Source: a virus
Reading direction: 5' to 3' (one strand)
Virus record (IMG/VR): IMGVR_UViG_3300034283_000797
Location: 1 to 37,758 of that record
Length of the DNA stretch: 37,758 nucleotides
Shown here: in pieces, positions 30,603 to 37,758 of the stretch
How positions within the stretch are numbered: position 1 is the stretch's first letter
How the letters are laid out: each line of letters begins with the position of its first letter
Program-made: the position numbers and the translations under genes
The notes under the pieces: generated by a model
What the model saw: only the letters and a program-made list of their open reading frames with translations
The model's database searches: none
Told to the model about the DNA's origin: nothing

Positions 30603-30920
30603 CTAGCCTTCTACAACGACCAAGGTATTGATAGTAGCTCCAGAGGTCTGATACGCCGTTATTGCGCCATTGGGAACAAAGCCATTAGCAAATATCAGTC
30701 TGTTGCCGTTATCGTTGTTTGTTAAGTTTAAGCAGAGGTTACTTGACGTTGGTGCTATGCCCGTAAGGGTTTGCCCGTCTAATCCAATGCCTATATGCGC
30801 TGCCGAAGCGTTCTGAATAATTAAAAACTTTCTAAATGGATTAGCTGCTAGTATTTGTACGCTTGTGGCGGTAGCAATATTTGGAGTAGTTGTAGTAGCT
30901 TTTCCTGCATATGCGGTCAT
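30603..30920 (-). CDS. Small capsid-associated protein, 105 aa
   Basis: A strand-rich protein (KFLIIQNASAAHIGIGLDG, NGNRLIFANGFVPNGAITAY) resembling small jelly-roll decoration or head proteins found next to capsid genes. It follows a hairpin with a six-base GC stem. Family uncertain. Confidence 0.65.
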   Translation of the reverse strand: MTAYAGKATTTTPNIATATSVQILAANPFRKFLIIQNASAAHIGIGLDGQTLTGIAPTSSNLCLNLTNNDNGNRLIFANGFVPNGAITAYQTSGATINTLVVVEG

Positions 30921-30937
30921 AAATCACCTAATAAATT

Positions 30938-30955
30938 GGGGGGATTGCTCCCCCC
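30938..30955 (-). terminator. Intrinsic terminator-like hairpin
   Basis: A GGGGGG/CCCCCC stem (30938-30943 with 30950-30955) with a six-base loop, followed in the leftward direction by AATTTATT. It lies between the 101-aa and 105-aa genes and may reduce read-through. Confidence 0.6.
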
Positions 30956-30961
30956 GTTAAG

Positions 30962-31267
30962 CTATACAGCTTTAGTAAACTTGAGGTAAAAGAACGACGT
31001 TCCGTTACTAACTACAACGAAGCAGTTAGTATCAGTGTCGGCATCCTTAACAACTCCTACAAATCCACTTCCTACTGTAGCTGGCGCACCAAAAGAGGTG
31101 GTCAACTCAGCAGCCGTTGGCGTTGTATCATTTACGTTGTTAATAGCTTGCTTAGTACGAATACCAGCAGCAGTTGCATTTAAGACGGAAGACTCAATTC
31201 CGTCGCAAATCTGAACTGCATGCTCAGGTGGCATCCCAAGACCAATAAGATTGGTTACCGATGGCAT
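30962..31267 (-). CDS. Small capsid-associated protein, 101 aa
   Basis: The N-terminal third is helical (MPSVTNLIGLGMPPEHAVQI). The rest is Thr/Val-rich and strand-like (SGFVGVVKDADTDTNCFVV), ending in FYLKFTKAV. Bounded on both sides by hairpins. Similar small proteins follow the capsid gene in other podoviruses; a role in decoration is likely, not proven. Confidence 0.65.
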   Translation of the reverse strand: MPSVTNLIGLGMPPEHAVQICDGIESSVLNATAAGIRTKQAINNVNDTTPTAAELTTSFGAPATVGSGFVGVVKDADTDTNCFVVVSNGTSFFYLKFTKAV

Positions 31268-31283
31268 AAATCCTCACAAAAAC

Positions 31284-31303
31284 GGGGGATATTGCTATCC
31301 CCC
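31284..31303 (-). terminator. Intrinsic terminator with GNRA loop
   Basis: GGGGGATA and TATCCCCC form a perfect 8-bp stem closing a GCAA loop on the minus strand, followed by GTTTTTG; outer A and T runs extend the stem. This is the best intrinsic terminator in the window. It follows the 159-aa gene. Confidence 0.75.
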
Positions 31304-31310
31304 TTTGTTT

Positions 31311-31790
31311 TTACACTGCTATATGAGTTGTAGATGCAAGCTCTACAGCCGTAGTGCCAGATGTATTTGCAAGACCAACAACGCCGTTTAGCTTGTCAGT
31401 TGCAGTTGCATCATCAGCACAACCAGCAGTTGATGTAGTGTATAAAGCATTACCAGCAACGTATCCTGTAAGGATTTTGCCCTTAATGCCTTTGCCAGTT
31501 CCACCGCCCATAGGTCCACCAATCCAGACCCAAAGGTACTCGTTATCAGCAGCAGCTACTTGAGCTACGCCAACTTGAACTGGTCCAGCGATTGCATCAG
31601 TAGCTTCAGATGCTTGCCCTGCTTCTGTAATTTTTACAAAAGCGTATTGAGCAATAGCTCCATCAGCTTGAACAAATACAAAGTCACCTTCTACCAACGA
31701 ACCAACCGTTCCTACTTTCGCAGGAAGAATCGCCTCAGTAGTAGCGAAAGCCTTCTTATAATTAACTCCGAATGATCCACTCTGTGACAT
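31311..31790 (-). CDS. Capsid decoration-like protein, 159 aa
   Basis: A strand-rich Ala/Gly/Thr protein directly downstream of the major capsid gene, preceded by AGGAGGG. Segments such as GSLVEGDFVFVQADGAIAQY and AIAGPVQVGVAQVAA resemble small head-decoration or DUF2190-type proteins. These bind the outer capsid surface and stabilise it. The strong ribosome site suggests high-level synthesis. Family assignment is moderate. Confidence 0.7.
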   Translation of the reverse strand: MSQSGSFGVNYKKAFATTEAILPAKVGTVGSLVEGDFVFVQADGAIAQYAFVKITEAGQASEATDAIAGPVQVGVAQVAAADNEYLWVWIGGPMGGGTGKGIKGKILTGYVAGNALYTTSTAGCADDATATDKLNGVVGLANTSGTTAVELASTTHIAV

Positions 31791-31806
31791 TTTCTAGCCC
31801 TCCTTA

Positions 31807-32763
31807 TTAAGCGTAAATAACACCCTGGAGCGCAGGAGCTGCACAGCATAGGTTTCCTTCAACGAGAATTACGGTGAAGAAAGCATCCTGGTCAACTGGT
31901 CGATCCATTGTTGGTGCTAGTGGCTTGAAGTCAGCGCCTCGAACCATGTCGAATGTCCAATACTTGGTATTGAGCAATCGGCATGAGTTGGTCTCAAGAA
32001 CTGAGCTTCCAAATCCACCATCGAATACGAAATCGCATCCGTCATAAGCAAGTACACGGAAACCAGCTACAGCCTTCTTTGTAGGAAGCTGAATACGCTG
32101 AATAGCCGTGAGCGAGCTATGAAGATACTTCCAAGCGGTACGATCCATGAGTCCCAAATCTGGAGCCTCATCGCCTCGTGTGAGACGGCTGATAACGTCC
32201 GTAATGGTCTCCTGAACATTTGAAGCGGAAAGCGTTACGTTTGTGGCGTAGTTTCTAGCCCAAGTGTTGGATGTGCGGTCGATTCCTCCGTATGTGCCAG
32301 AAGAAGGCGAAGTCGAAACTGCCTTCTTAACACCGTCGAACTCAAGACCACCGAAAGCCGTTCCATCGCCACGAAGCGAGGTGGATACAGTGTTCTTTAA
32401 TCGAGAAATAGCTGCCTTCATCTTAGCTTCAGCCAAGTCAAGGAGCTGCGCCTCGTCACGGTTAGCACGACGCTCACGTCCGTTCATTGCTACAGGCTCA
32501 TAAACCTGCTTAATAGCAAAACGGAACGCTGTCAGGTCATCAATCGCCGAAAGGTCGAAAGAATCATAACCCTGGTAGAAACCTCCAACAGCCGAATCAT
32601 TATACATGATTGGCTTACGAAGCTCATAACCACCGGAAATCTTACGAATTAGTCCCTGCTCGTCCAGCGTGGAAAGAAGCGGATTATGGTGCAATACCTC
32701 ATCCGCAATAGAATCCGACTGGTCGAAAAGGGTTGCTACTACTGCCTCTTCTAAATTAGCCAT
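31807..32763 (-). CDS. Major capsid protein (HK97-fold type)
   Basis: A 318-aa protein following the scaffold gene. It shows the expected capsid pattern: an early ELRKPIMYND-GFYQGYDSF strand pair, a helix-rich spine with LLDLAEAKMKAAISRLKNTV and GDGTAFGGLEFDGVKKAV, and later strands RVLAYDGCDFVFDGGFGSS and FFTVILVEGNLCC. The size and position between scaffold and decoration genes fit. It lacks an obvious protease partner, so maturation may rely on a scaffold. The ribosome site lies within a hairpin (32769-32793). Confidence 0.88.
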   Translation of the reverse strand: MANLEEAVVATLFDQSDSIADEVLHHNPLLSTLDEQGLIRKISGGYELRKPIMYNDSAVGGFYQGYDSFDLSAIDDLTAFRFAIKQVYEPVAMNGRERRANRDEAQLLDLAEAKMKAAISRLKNTVSTSLRGDGTAFGGLEFDGVKKAVSTSPSSGTYGGIDRTSNTWARNYATNVTLSASNVQETITDVISRLTRGDEAPDLGLMDRTAWKYLHSSLTAIQRIQLPTKKAVAGFRVLAYDGCDFVFDGGFGSSVLETNSCRLLNTKYWTFDMVRGADFKPLAPTMDRPVDQDAFFTVILVEGNLCCAAPALQGVIYA

Positions 32764-32768
32764 TTGAA

Positions 32769-32793
32769 TTATCCCTTATAATTTATGGGATAA
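32769..32793 (-). promoter_or_regulatory. Hairpin covering the capsid ribosome site
   Basis: TTATCCC and GGGATAA (32769-32775 with 32787-32793) form a 7-bp stem with an 11-base AT loop in the gap between scaffold and capsid. The capsid Shine-Dalgarno (AAGGG) falls in the 3' arm on the mRNA, so folding could tune capsid translation or protect the mRNA end. Confidence 0.5.
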
Positions 32794-32802
32794 CCTCAAG
32801 GC

Positions 32803-33819
32803 TCATTCTCCACTGAAGCGCTTGGCAAGGTTATCCCGAATATCTTTTATTTGTACTCTGGGGGTTCCACTGCCAGCGGAGCCAGTAATTGACTTTGCAG
32901 CTTGCTTTGCTTTTTGAGTGGTCGCTTGCTGCTGTTGGACTACCTGACCTGCCGTTATTTTAGACTGCAAACGGGAAAAGGTCGGATTGCCATTAACCAC
33001 ATAATTGTACGCTGTCTCAAGGACCTCCTGTGCGGAGCTATAGCGACCCGTACCGTTGAGTGCTTGCACTACTGGAGCCATTTCAGCTTCTAATTGCGAA
33101 GCTGTTTCTGGGTCTCTAAATAGAGGCTTTGCACTCATAAAGGAGTTTACAATCTGTTGGTTGTAGTATTCAAGCGCCTTTTTCTCTTGCTCGCCCTGTA
33201 AAGCTCTATAACGGTCCTCAGCTAATCTTTCTGCCTCTTCCCTGGTTAGGTAGTTGGCTTGCTGTTGCTGCTGTGGAGCTTGCATTAGCTCATCCATAGT
33301 CAGCCCATAAGACTCAAGCCATTCCCTGGCTGTCTCAACTGGATTGGACTGCATAGCCTTGTCCCAAGCAATAGCTCGTTTAGTTACATCGGTTATGCTG
33401 ATACCTGCCTTAGCGTACTCATCTTCGTACTGCTTAATGGCATCATAGTACCCCTTGGTCTGCTCCCGAAGCTGATTGACCTCCTGCATTCTGCGGTCGT
33501 ATTGTGTTTTAGTCTCGTATGCACGTCTATTAAGGTACTGTTGCAGGATATGAGCATTAGCAGGGGTAGGGGCAAGAAAAGCGTCTTTTTCAACAGCGTT
33601 CATGTCGGCTGGAGCTACGAGCAAAGGTCGCTCAGGTTCAACCGCCGCTACAGGGGTTTCTTCTTGCGCCTCTGTTGGTTCATAGCGCTCACTTTCTGTT
33701 TCTTTAGCTGGTTCGGATTGTATCTCTGTTTCGGACTTGTCTTGAAGTTGCTGACGTAGGGTATCTCGTAAATTAACTTTTGCTGAAACTTCAGTGTTTT
33801 CTACTGCATTATCTTCCAT
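32803..33819 (-). CDS. Scaffolding protein
   Basis: A 338-aa acidic, helical, Gln/Glu/Ala-rich protein directly upstream of the capsid gene. It has no enzyme motif; it begins MEDNAVENTEVSAKVNLRDT and ends with a basic tail (QIKDIRDNLAKRFSGE). Such composition and location are typical of scaffolds, which guide capsid assembly and bind coat through the C-terminal basic helix. The stop is 40 bases before the capsid start. The first 25 codons are repeated at 1-75. Confidence 0.8.
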   Translation of the reverse strand: MEDNAVENTEVSAKVNLRDTLRQQLQDKSETEIQSEPAKETESERYEPTEAQEETPVAAVEPERPLLVAPADMNAVEKDAFLAPTPANAHILQQYLNRRAYETKTQYDRRMQEVNQLREQTKGYYDAIKQYEDEYAKAGISITDVTKRAIAWDKAMQSNPVETAREWLESYGLTMDELMQAPQQQQQANYLTREEAERLAEDRYRALQGEQEKKALEYYNQQIVNSFMSAKPLFRDPETASQLEAEMAPVVQALNGTGRYSSAQEVLETAYNYVVNGNPTFSRLQSKITAGQVVQQQQATTQKAKQAAKSITGSAGSGTPRVQIKDIRDNLAKRFSGE

Positions 33820-33871
33820 GGTTTAACCTCTCTCTTACTTGGTTAATAAAAGCGGAAACGGTCTTATCTGC
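33745..33871. repeat. Exact repeat with 1-127
   Basis: The inner copy of the 127-base identity. It ends one base before the first allele difference (33872). It covers the scaffold N-terminal codons and the C-terminal codons of the 104-aa gene. Confidence 0.9.
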
Positions 33872-34123
33872 GGTATTACGTTCCTTTTCAGGACTGTACC
33901 CACGATCATAAGCGTCTCCGACCTCAATAGCTCCAGCAGCTTTATAAGCCGCCCGTAGCTTTGATTTACTGGTATAGATTTCTTTAGGGTTAAGCGGATT
34001 GCGTACTGGTTCCATTTCATCCTGAATGAATAGGTCTCGAGCTTGCCGCTCTCTATGAACCTCTTCAATTGGAACAACCTTCTTCTGCTTATGACAATAC
34101 TGAAACAGTTTGTATTTGCTCAT
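33809..34123 (-). CDS. Conserved small protein upstream of scaffold (B allele)
   Basis: A 104-aa counterpart of the 106-aa protein at 65-385. After about residue 30 the two are identical except for one residue, but the first 30 residues differ (for example RQARDL here against RVQSNARDL). It overlaps the scaffold gene by 11 bases and the 215-aa gene by four. The graded divergence marks the left edge of the swapped cassette. Confidence 0.85.
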   Translation of the reverse strand: MSKYKLFQYCHKQKKVVPIEEVHRERQARDLFIQDEMEPVRNPLNPKEIYTSKSKLRAAYKAAGAIEVGDAYDRGYSPEKERNTADKTVSAFINQVRERLNHGR

Positions 34124-34767
34124 AAATCCAATTTAGTTAGCCACATAAGTGCTTTTAGACGTTTAATCCTATTATCTCTCTTTCGTTTAAATTCTACGTA
34201 CGCTTTTTCAGCTATAGCAGCTTCATAGGCTGTTCTACGCTCTTCTTCCATAGCGGCTTCTTGAGCTATTTTATGCCGCTCCAATATAATCGCTTGAAGA
34301 TTCTTAATATCTTCTAATTGCCTACGTTGCTCTTCTAGCTTAGCAGATATTGCAGACTCTTGCTGATCTAGTGCTGCCTGAAGCTCAAGAGCTTTAACCG
34401 CTGCCTCTTGCCGCAACGTCTCTAGCTGTGCTTTCTTTAGCTCTTTCTGCTTCTCAATCTCAGCTAGAACAGCAGCCGTAACTTCTACTGATCCCGTTGA
34501 AATCTCTATGGCGTTTAGTTCTTCCTCGGTCGTAACGCCATTGATCTTATCAAGGAATAGCTTTTTCCAATCGACTAGCTTTTTGACTTCTTCTTCACGC
34601 TTTTTGGTCTTTTGCCTAGCCTTTAATAGCTGTGCGGCAATAGCCTCCTCTTCCTGAGAAGTAAGGACGTTTTTGCGCTTAAGTCTTTTATTGAGAATGT
34701 CAGAGGAGTCTACAATCTCAATAGGCGGCGGTGGCCCACCCTGGCTTTGTAGCAGGGTTAAAAACAT
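34120..34767 (-). CDS. Long coiled-coil protein (cassette B)
   Basis: A 215-aa protein that is a near-continuous charged helix (about residues 25-205) rich in Glu, Lys, Ala and Gln, with a PPPP segment near the N terminus. It has SSDILNKRLKRK, matching the slot-mate of cassette A. It sits directly before the 104-aa gene. A structural or assembly role is inferred from position. Confidence 0.75.
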   Translation of the reverse strand: MFLTLLQSQGGPPPPIEIVDSSDILNKRLKRKNVLTSQEEEAIAAQLLKARQKTKKREEEVKKLVDWKKLFLDKINGVTTEEELNAIEISTGSVEVTAAVLAEIEKQKELKKAQLETLRQEAAVKALELQAALDQQESAISAKLEEQRRQLEDIKNLQAIILERHKIAQEAAMEEERRTAYEAAIAEKAYVEFKRKRDNRIKRLKALMWLTKLDL

Positions 34768-34768
34768 A

Positions 34769-34936
34769 TTAAGCTACGCTTTGCAGTTTTGCGATTGTGT
34801 TTACAAGCTCTTCAATTTGAAGGTCTAATTTAGTGACCAATTCTAAATCTCCCTGCTTAAACGCATCGTTTCTGCGTTGTCCAACGCCACTCAATTTATT
34901 ATTAAGGATTTCAATTATTTCTTGTATCGTCATCAT
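34769..34936 (-). CDS. Small coiled-coil protein, 54-55 aa (cassette B)
   Basis: A short helical ORF too small for standard lists: MTIQEIIEILNNKLSG, then DLELVTKLDLQIEELVNTI and LQSVA. Two ATGs (34936, 34933) overlap the stop of the 476-aa gene (ATGATGA), so translation is probably coupled. The stop is one base before the 215-aa start. No counterpart exists in cassette A. Confidence 0.7.
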   Translation of the reverse strand: MMTIQEIIEILNNKLSGVGQRRNDAFKQGDLELVTKLDLQIEELVNTIAKLQSVA

Positions 34937-36363
34937 ATTACCAACTGTCTAAGCACTACGTTTGTTCCGTTTAACCAGAAATACACATACTTAATGGTGG
35001 TCGCACCATCGATGTAATCAATTATCCACGCACGATTTCCTGCTGCCGAAGTGCTTTGTGTATAGGTGGTTCCTCCCCACGGTTCCATAGCACTCAAAAC
35101 CGGATCAAATCGAAACCATCGACCCGTAGATTCTTTTTGCATATAAATGTAGGCATCGTCATAGGCAGAAGAGGTACCTACTGTGAAAGTGTCAACGCCA
35201 GGAGCGTACGACACCTGTACCCAAGTTGAAGACGGTATATCAAAATAATCTAATGCTGATCCGCCAGAACCACGGAAAGAATACAATCGTCTGCCATCAA
35301 TAATTGCGCTCTCATTCGCCCAAACTGAATCTCCAGTCTTAAAAAAGTAGGCTAGTGAACTTCCTGCGCCAGCCGAACCTGCTCTACTAAGACCAAGAGT
35401 TGTCCAGGTATTTGTGGAGATTGTGTATCTGTACATAGTAGCGGTGCCGCTTCCAACGTAATAGATGTGGTCGTCGTTTCCTTCAATCGCATAGGTCGAT
35501 GTAGCGTCAGGCGTGGTCGTCCAGCTAGCAGATACGGTAATTGCTGTAGCTGTATTAGAAGCAATCGTTCTAATTTGACCTGCTCCAACGCCGCCAGTAA
35601 TGCGAATCTGCAAGTTAGTAAACTGATTAGTAGTCCACGCTTTTCCGGTATTGTTTAATGTGGTTACGGTATTAGTGCCAGTAGAGGTTCCGGTTGCTAT
35701 TGGATTAAACGATGAGCCAACGTAACAGCTCGTAGACCTCATCGTAGCCTCAACGGTACCAGCGGGAAGTCCGGTCTGGCTTATGCTTGTATATGTATTG
35801 GTTGCATAGTCGTAGAATTTGGCAATACCAGCCGCAAGAATACCTGCGTTGATAATGAGCCATCGTGGAGTCAGCAACCGATATGTTGTAGATGCTGTAG
35901 GAGAGGCTGAAAATGCGCTCGTCACGGTAACTGTAGCGTTTGCTCCAACCGTATTGCTTGCGATGGTACGAATATCTCCAGCCGCTGGACCTCCAAGAAT
36001 TTGGATTTTATAACCTCGCAAGTCACGAGCGAGAGTTTGGTTTGTAACAAGTGTTGTTGACGTTCCACCTGTTGCCGTTAGTGATGCAGTAGTTATACTT
36101 GCTCCTGTAGACCACGGAACTCCAACTACAGCAGTTCCAGCGCCAAATGTACCTGCAAGTGCTGGGGATGCTAAACTAATGTAAGCGTCCTCCTGAGCAT
36201 TATAGAGAGATGCGCTGGCAGAACCTGTAAGCACAAATGCCTGTTGAATGTTGCAAAACAATGGAGCAACAAACACTCCCGCAACTCCAGTAGTTGGCGC
36301 AGGAGTACAAAAGTCCCATCGCTTTAAATCAAGAATCTTTTTATTTCCGTTGGTTGTTGGCAT
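34933..36363 (-). CDS. Beta-propeller-like surface protein with duplicated module (cassette B)
   Basis: A 476-aa Thr/Ser/Ala-rich protein. A roughly 67-residue module occurs twice, at about 97-163 and 226-293: both contain an LQI/KIQ strand, GG...AG(D/Q)IRTIASNT and a T...STY end. The remainder has kelch- or propeller-like strands (IYYVGSGTATMYRYTISTNT, RRLYSFRGSGGSALDYFDI). This matches families in phage tail or head-fibre proteins. It lies in the slot occupied in cassette A by the paralogous pair. A surface-binding role is inferred. Confidence 0.75.
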   Translation of the reverse strand: MPTTNGNKKILDLKRWDFCTPAPTTGVAGVFVAPLFCNIQQAFVLTGSASASLYNAQEDAYISLASPALAGTFGAGTAVVGVPWSTGASITTASLTATGGTSTTLVTNQTLARDLRGYKIQILGGPAAGDIRTIASNTVGANATVTVTSAFSASPTASTTYRLLTPRWLIINAGILAAGIAKFYDYATNTYTSISQTGLPAGTVEATMRSTSCYVGSSFNPIATGTSTGTNTVTTLNNTGKAWTTNQFTNLQIRITGGVGAGQIRTIASNTATAITVSASWTTTPDATSTYAIEGNDDHIYYVGSGTATMYRYTISTNTWTTLGLSRAGSAGAGSSLAYFFKTGDSVWANESAIIDGRRLYSFRGSGGSALDYFDIPSSTWVQVSYAPGVDTFTVGTSSAYDDAYIYMQKESTGRWFRFDPVLSAMEPWGGTTYTQSTSAAGNRAWIIDYIDGATTIKYVYFWLNGTNVVLRQLVI

Positions 36364-36370
36364 AAATCAC

Positions 36371-36940
36371 CTAGCTTACTGTTATATTCCTTCTAAGATT
36401 ATCTGCTCCAATATGAAGTGCGCTGTAAATAACTTCGTGTGCAGGTTGTGATCCCATCTGCGTTAAGGTGCTAACAGAAGTTACGTTAGTAATAGTGCTC
36501 AAAGTTAGTCCTGTCGTAATAGCGTCAACTAAAACGCGCATACGCCCAGAGGTATCTGGCATAATCATTCCAATAGTTCTGTTAAGAGAAACTTGATACT
36601 GGCGCATTGCCTCAAGACACTCTATCAATTCTCCTACCGCATTTATATCAAAAATAGCTCCAGTAGCAGGAGCAACTGGAACTGAAGTATTTGATACGTT
36701 TACGTTTGGAGTACCTGAAACAGTGACTGATGGAGTATTGGTAACGGCTACATTAGCGGTTCCTGATATTGCTATTCCAGATGGTGCAGTAATTGGAAGT
36801 GGATTAGAAGATGAGATATCTCCATCATTAACGCCATCAGCTCCAAGTGTAACTTTGATTCGTTGATGGAGAACGCCACTAATCTCATCAGCAGCTACTG
36901 TGGCTCCAGTTCCAGGGGTATATCCTACATTATCTGCCAT
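36371..36940 (-). CDS. Virion surface protein, 189 aa (cassette B)
   Basis: A protein with the start VGYTPGTGATVAADEISGVL, HQRIKVTLGADGVNDGDISS and NPLPI, a pattern I recall from phage structural proteins that accompany propeller-type surface proteins. The middle has Val/Thr/Asn repeats (GTANVAVTNTPSVTVSGTP). It is the first gene after the portal in cassette B, three bases from the portal stop. Unrelated to the Gp80-like protein in the same slot of cassette A. Confidence 0.75.
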   Translation of the reverse strand: MADNVGYTPGTGATVAADEISGVLHQRIKVTLGADGVNDGDISSSNPLPITAPSGIAISGTANVAVTNTPSVTVSGTPNVNVSNTSVPVAPATGAIFDINAVGELIECLEAMRQYQVSLNRTIGMIMPDTSGRMRVLVDAITTGLTLSTITNVTSVSTLTQMGSQPAHEVIYSALHIGADNLRRNITVS

Positions 36941-36943
36941 AAA

Positions 36944-37758
36944 CTATCCTATTTCAATTTCTGAAGGGTTTCCGTCTTCATCAAGATAAATCTTATTAAC
37001 TTTTGGTCCAGCTTCATGAGTTACTTCTATTGCAGTTGGATTGCCGTTTTCGTCAGTAATAATCTTACCGCTTTTTCTACCGCTCGATCCACCCATGTTA
37101 ATCATGCCGCTCGGTTTTAACTGATCCATTTGCAGTTGCATTACCTCAAGTTGCTGCTGTTGCTGCAAGCGTCTTTCTTCCATGAGTTTCTCTTGCTGAG
37201 ATAGTCGGAACTCCATTTGTTTAGCTTCTAGCTCTTGAACCTTAAGGATACCCTGGAGACGGTTATTCTCCTGAGTAATCTCATGTTTCATGCTATCGCT
37301 CTGGGTCATTGCTTGAACCTTGAGCATATTAACCTGAACAGCTGACTGCTTAACTTGCAACTCTTGCTGAGCAAGGGCTAGCTCTTGTTGCTTGAAATAT
37401 TCATCTGCCTGTTGTTTTTGAACAGCTATCTGGGCATCGAGCTGGTCACGTTGAGCTTTGAGCTGTTGGTTTTGCATTTCAATTTGGCTACGGACGGCTC
37501 TGTCATTAGCTTCCATTTGCGCCTGTTGCAGCCTAGCTTGCGACTCTATCTGTGCAATTTGCAATCGCCCTTGTACTTCTTGCATGGTTGGATCTGGTGG
37601 CGGTGGCTGTTTTGCAGCCTCTTCTTTAGCCTTAGCAATCTCCGCAATTTGTTGAAGAGCTTTAGTAAAGATACCATCAATTTCTTTGCCTCCCTTAAAA
37701 CGCTTAATCATGTTTTGAAAGAAGCTGATACTAAACTCAGCTAGCGGCGGGTACTGGT
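36944..37758 (-). CDS. Portal protein C-terminal part (B allele, truncated by window end)
   Basis: The last 271 codons or so of a portal gene; the frame stays open to the window end. Its upstream part is nearly identical in protein to the complete portal at 4437-6986, but from about the NMLKVQA motif the sequence changes. The tail ends with two similar acidic repeats, KIITDENGNPTAIEV and KIYLDEDGNPSEIEI. The other allele has no such repeat. The missing N-terminal part presumably equals 5237-6986. Confidence 0.88.
   Translation of the reverse strand, partial: QYPPLAEFSISFFQNMIKRFKGGKEIDGIFTKALQQIAEIAKAKEEAAKQPPPPDPTMQEVQGRLQIAQIESQARLQQAQMEANDRAVRSQIEMQNQQLKAQRDQLDAQIAVQKQQADEYFKQQELALAQQELQVKQSAVQVNMLKVQAMTQSDSMKHEITQENNRLQGILKVQELEAKQMEFRLSQQEKLMEERRLQQQQQLEVMQLQMDQLKPSGMINMGGSSGRKSGKIITDENGNPTAIEVTHEAGPKVNKIYLDEDGNPSEIEIG
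37641..37758. repeat. Exact terminal repeat with 5119-5236
   Basis: The last 118 bases of the window match 5119-5236 exactly. Together with the repeat at the left end this shows that the right end of the contig returns to the portal locus. Confidence 0.9.

Overview
This window is the genome of a small tailed phage, most likely a podovirus of a Gram-negative host. No contractile sheath, tail tube or tape-measure gene is present. In their place are a very long portal with a helical C-terminal tail, an adaptor, a propeller-type tail hub and a run of ejection proteins, one carrying a lytic transglycosylase domain. Signal peptides, a lipobox protein and transglycosylases point to a Gram-negative host. 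No tRNA, integrase, polymerase, CRISPR array or reverse transcriptase was seen.

The map is circular or circularly permuted. Bases 1-5236 and 33745-37758 are two versions of the same locus, between the scaffold gene and the middle of the portal gene. Their outer edges are identical (1-127 with 33745-33871; 5119-5236 with 37641-37758), then diverge, and the centres are unrelated. Cassette A (about 386-4433) and cassette B (about 34120-36940) carry different sets of structural or adhesion genes. The simplest reading is a contig joining two coexisting phages that differ by a swapped cassette, with unit genomes of 33,744 bp (A) or 32,522 bp (B).

Minus-strand late operon, read leftward and wrapping round: XRE regulator (10412), small ORF, small terminase, two zinc-ribbon proteins, DNA methyltransferase, large terminase, portal, cassette A, then (as 33819 downward) scaffold, major capsid, three small capsid-associated genes, conserved virion protein, adaptor, ejection protein, Q-rich protein, tail hub, three internal virion proteins (the last with transglycosylase), tail fibre, fibre chaperone, DUF5675 protein, small membrane/coiled-coil protein, cysteine-rich secreted protein and holin-like protein (18352). 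Most genes touch or overlap by ATGA or GTGA.

Plus-strand early region, 10540-18355: small orphan genes; a membrane/envelope group (secreted protein, lipoprotein, small membrane protein, membrane-anchored lytic transglycosylase); then a recombination module (Bet-like annealase, SSB-like protein with acidic tip, two nuclease-like proteins) mixed with small accessory genes. One gene in this arm points leftward (11794-11153). It encodes a winged-helix initiator-like protein and contains four 22-23 bp iterons followed by an AT-rich tandem repeat, which is the layout of the lambda O/ori region.

Control signals include paired operator-like repeats between the XRE gene and the early operon, a recurrent GCTGTAAWC motif before early genes, and hairpins at the junctions around the capsid gene. 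Functional calls rest on motifs and gene order read by eye; no database search was run.
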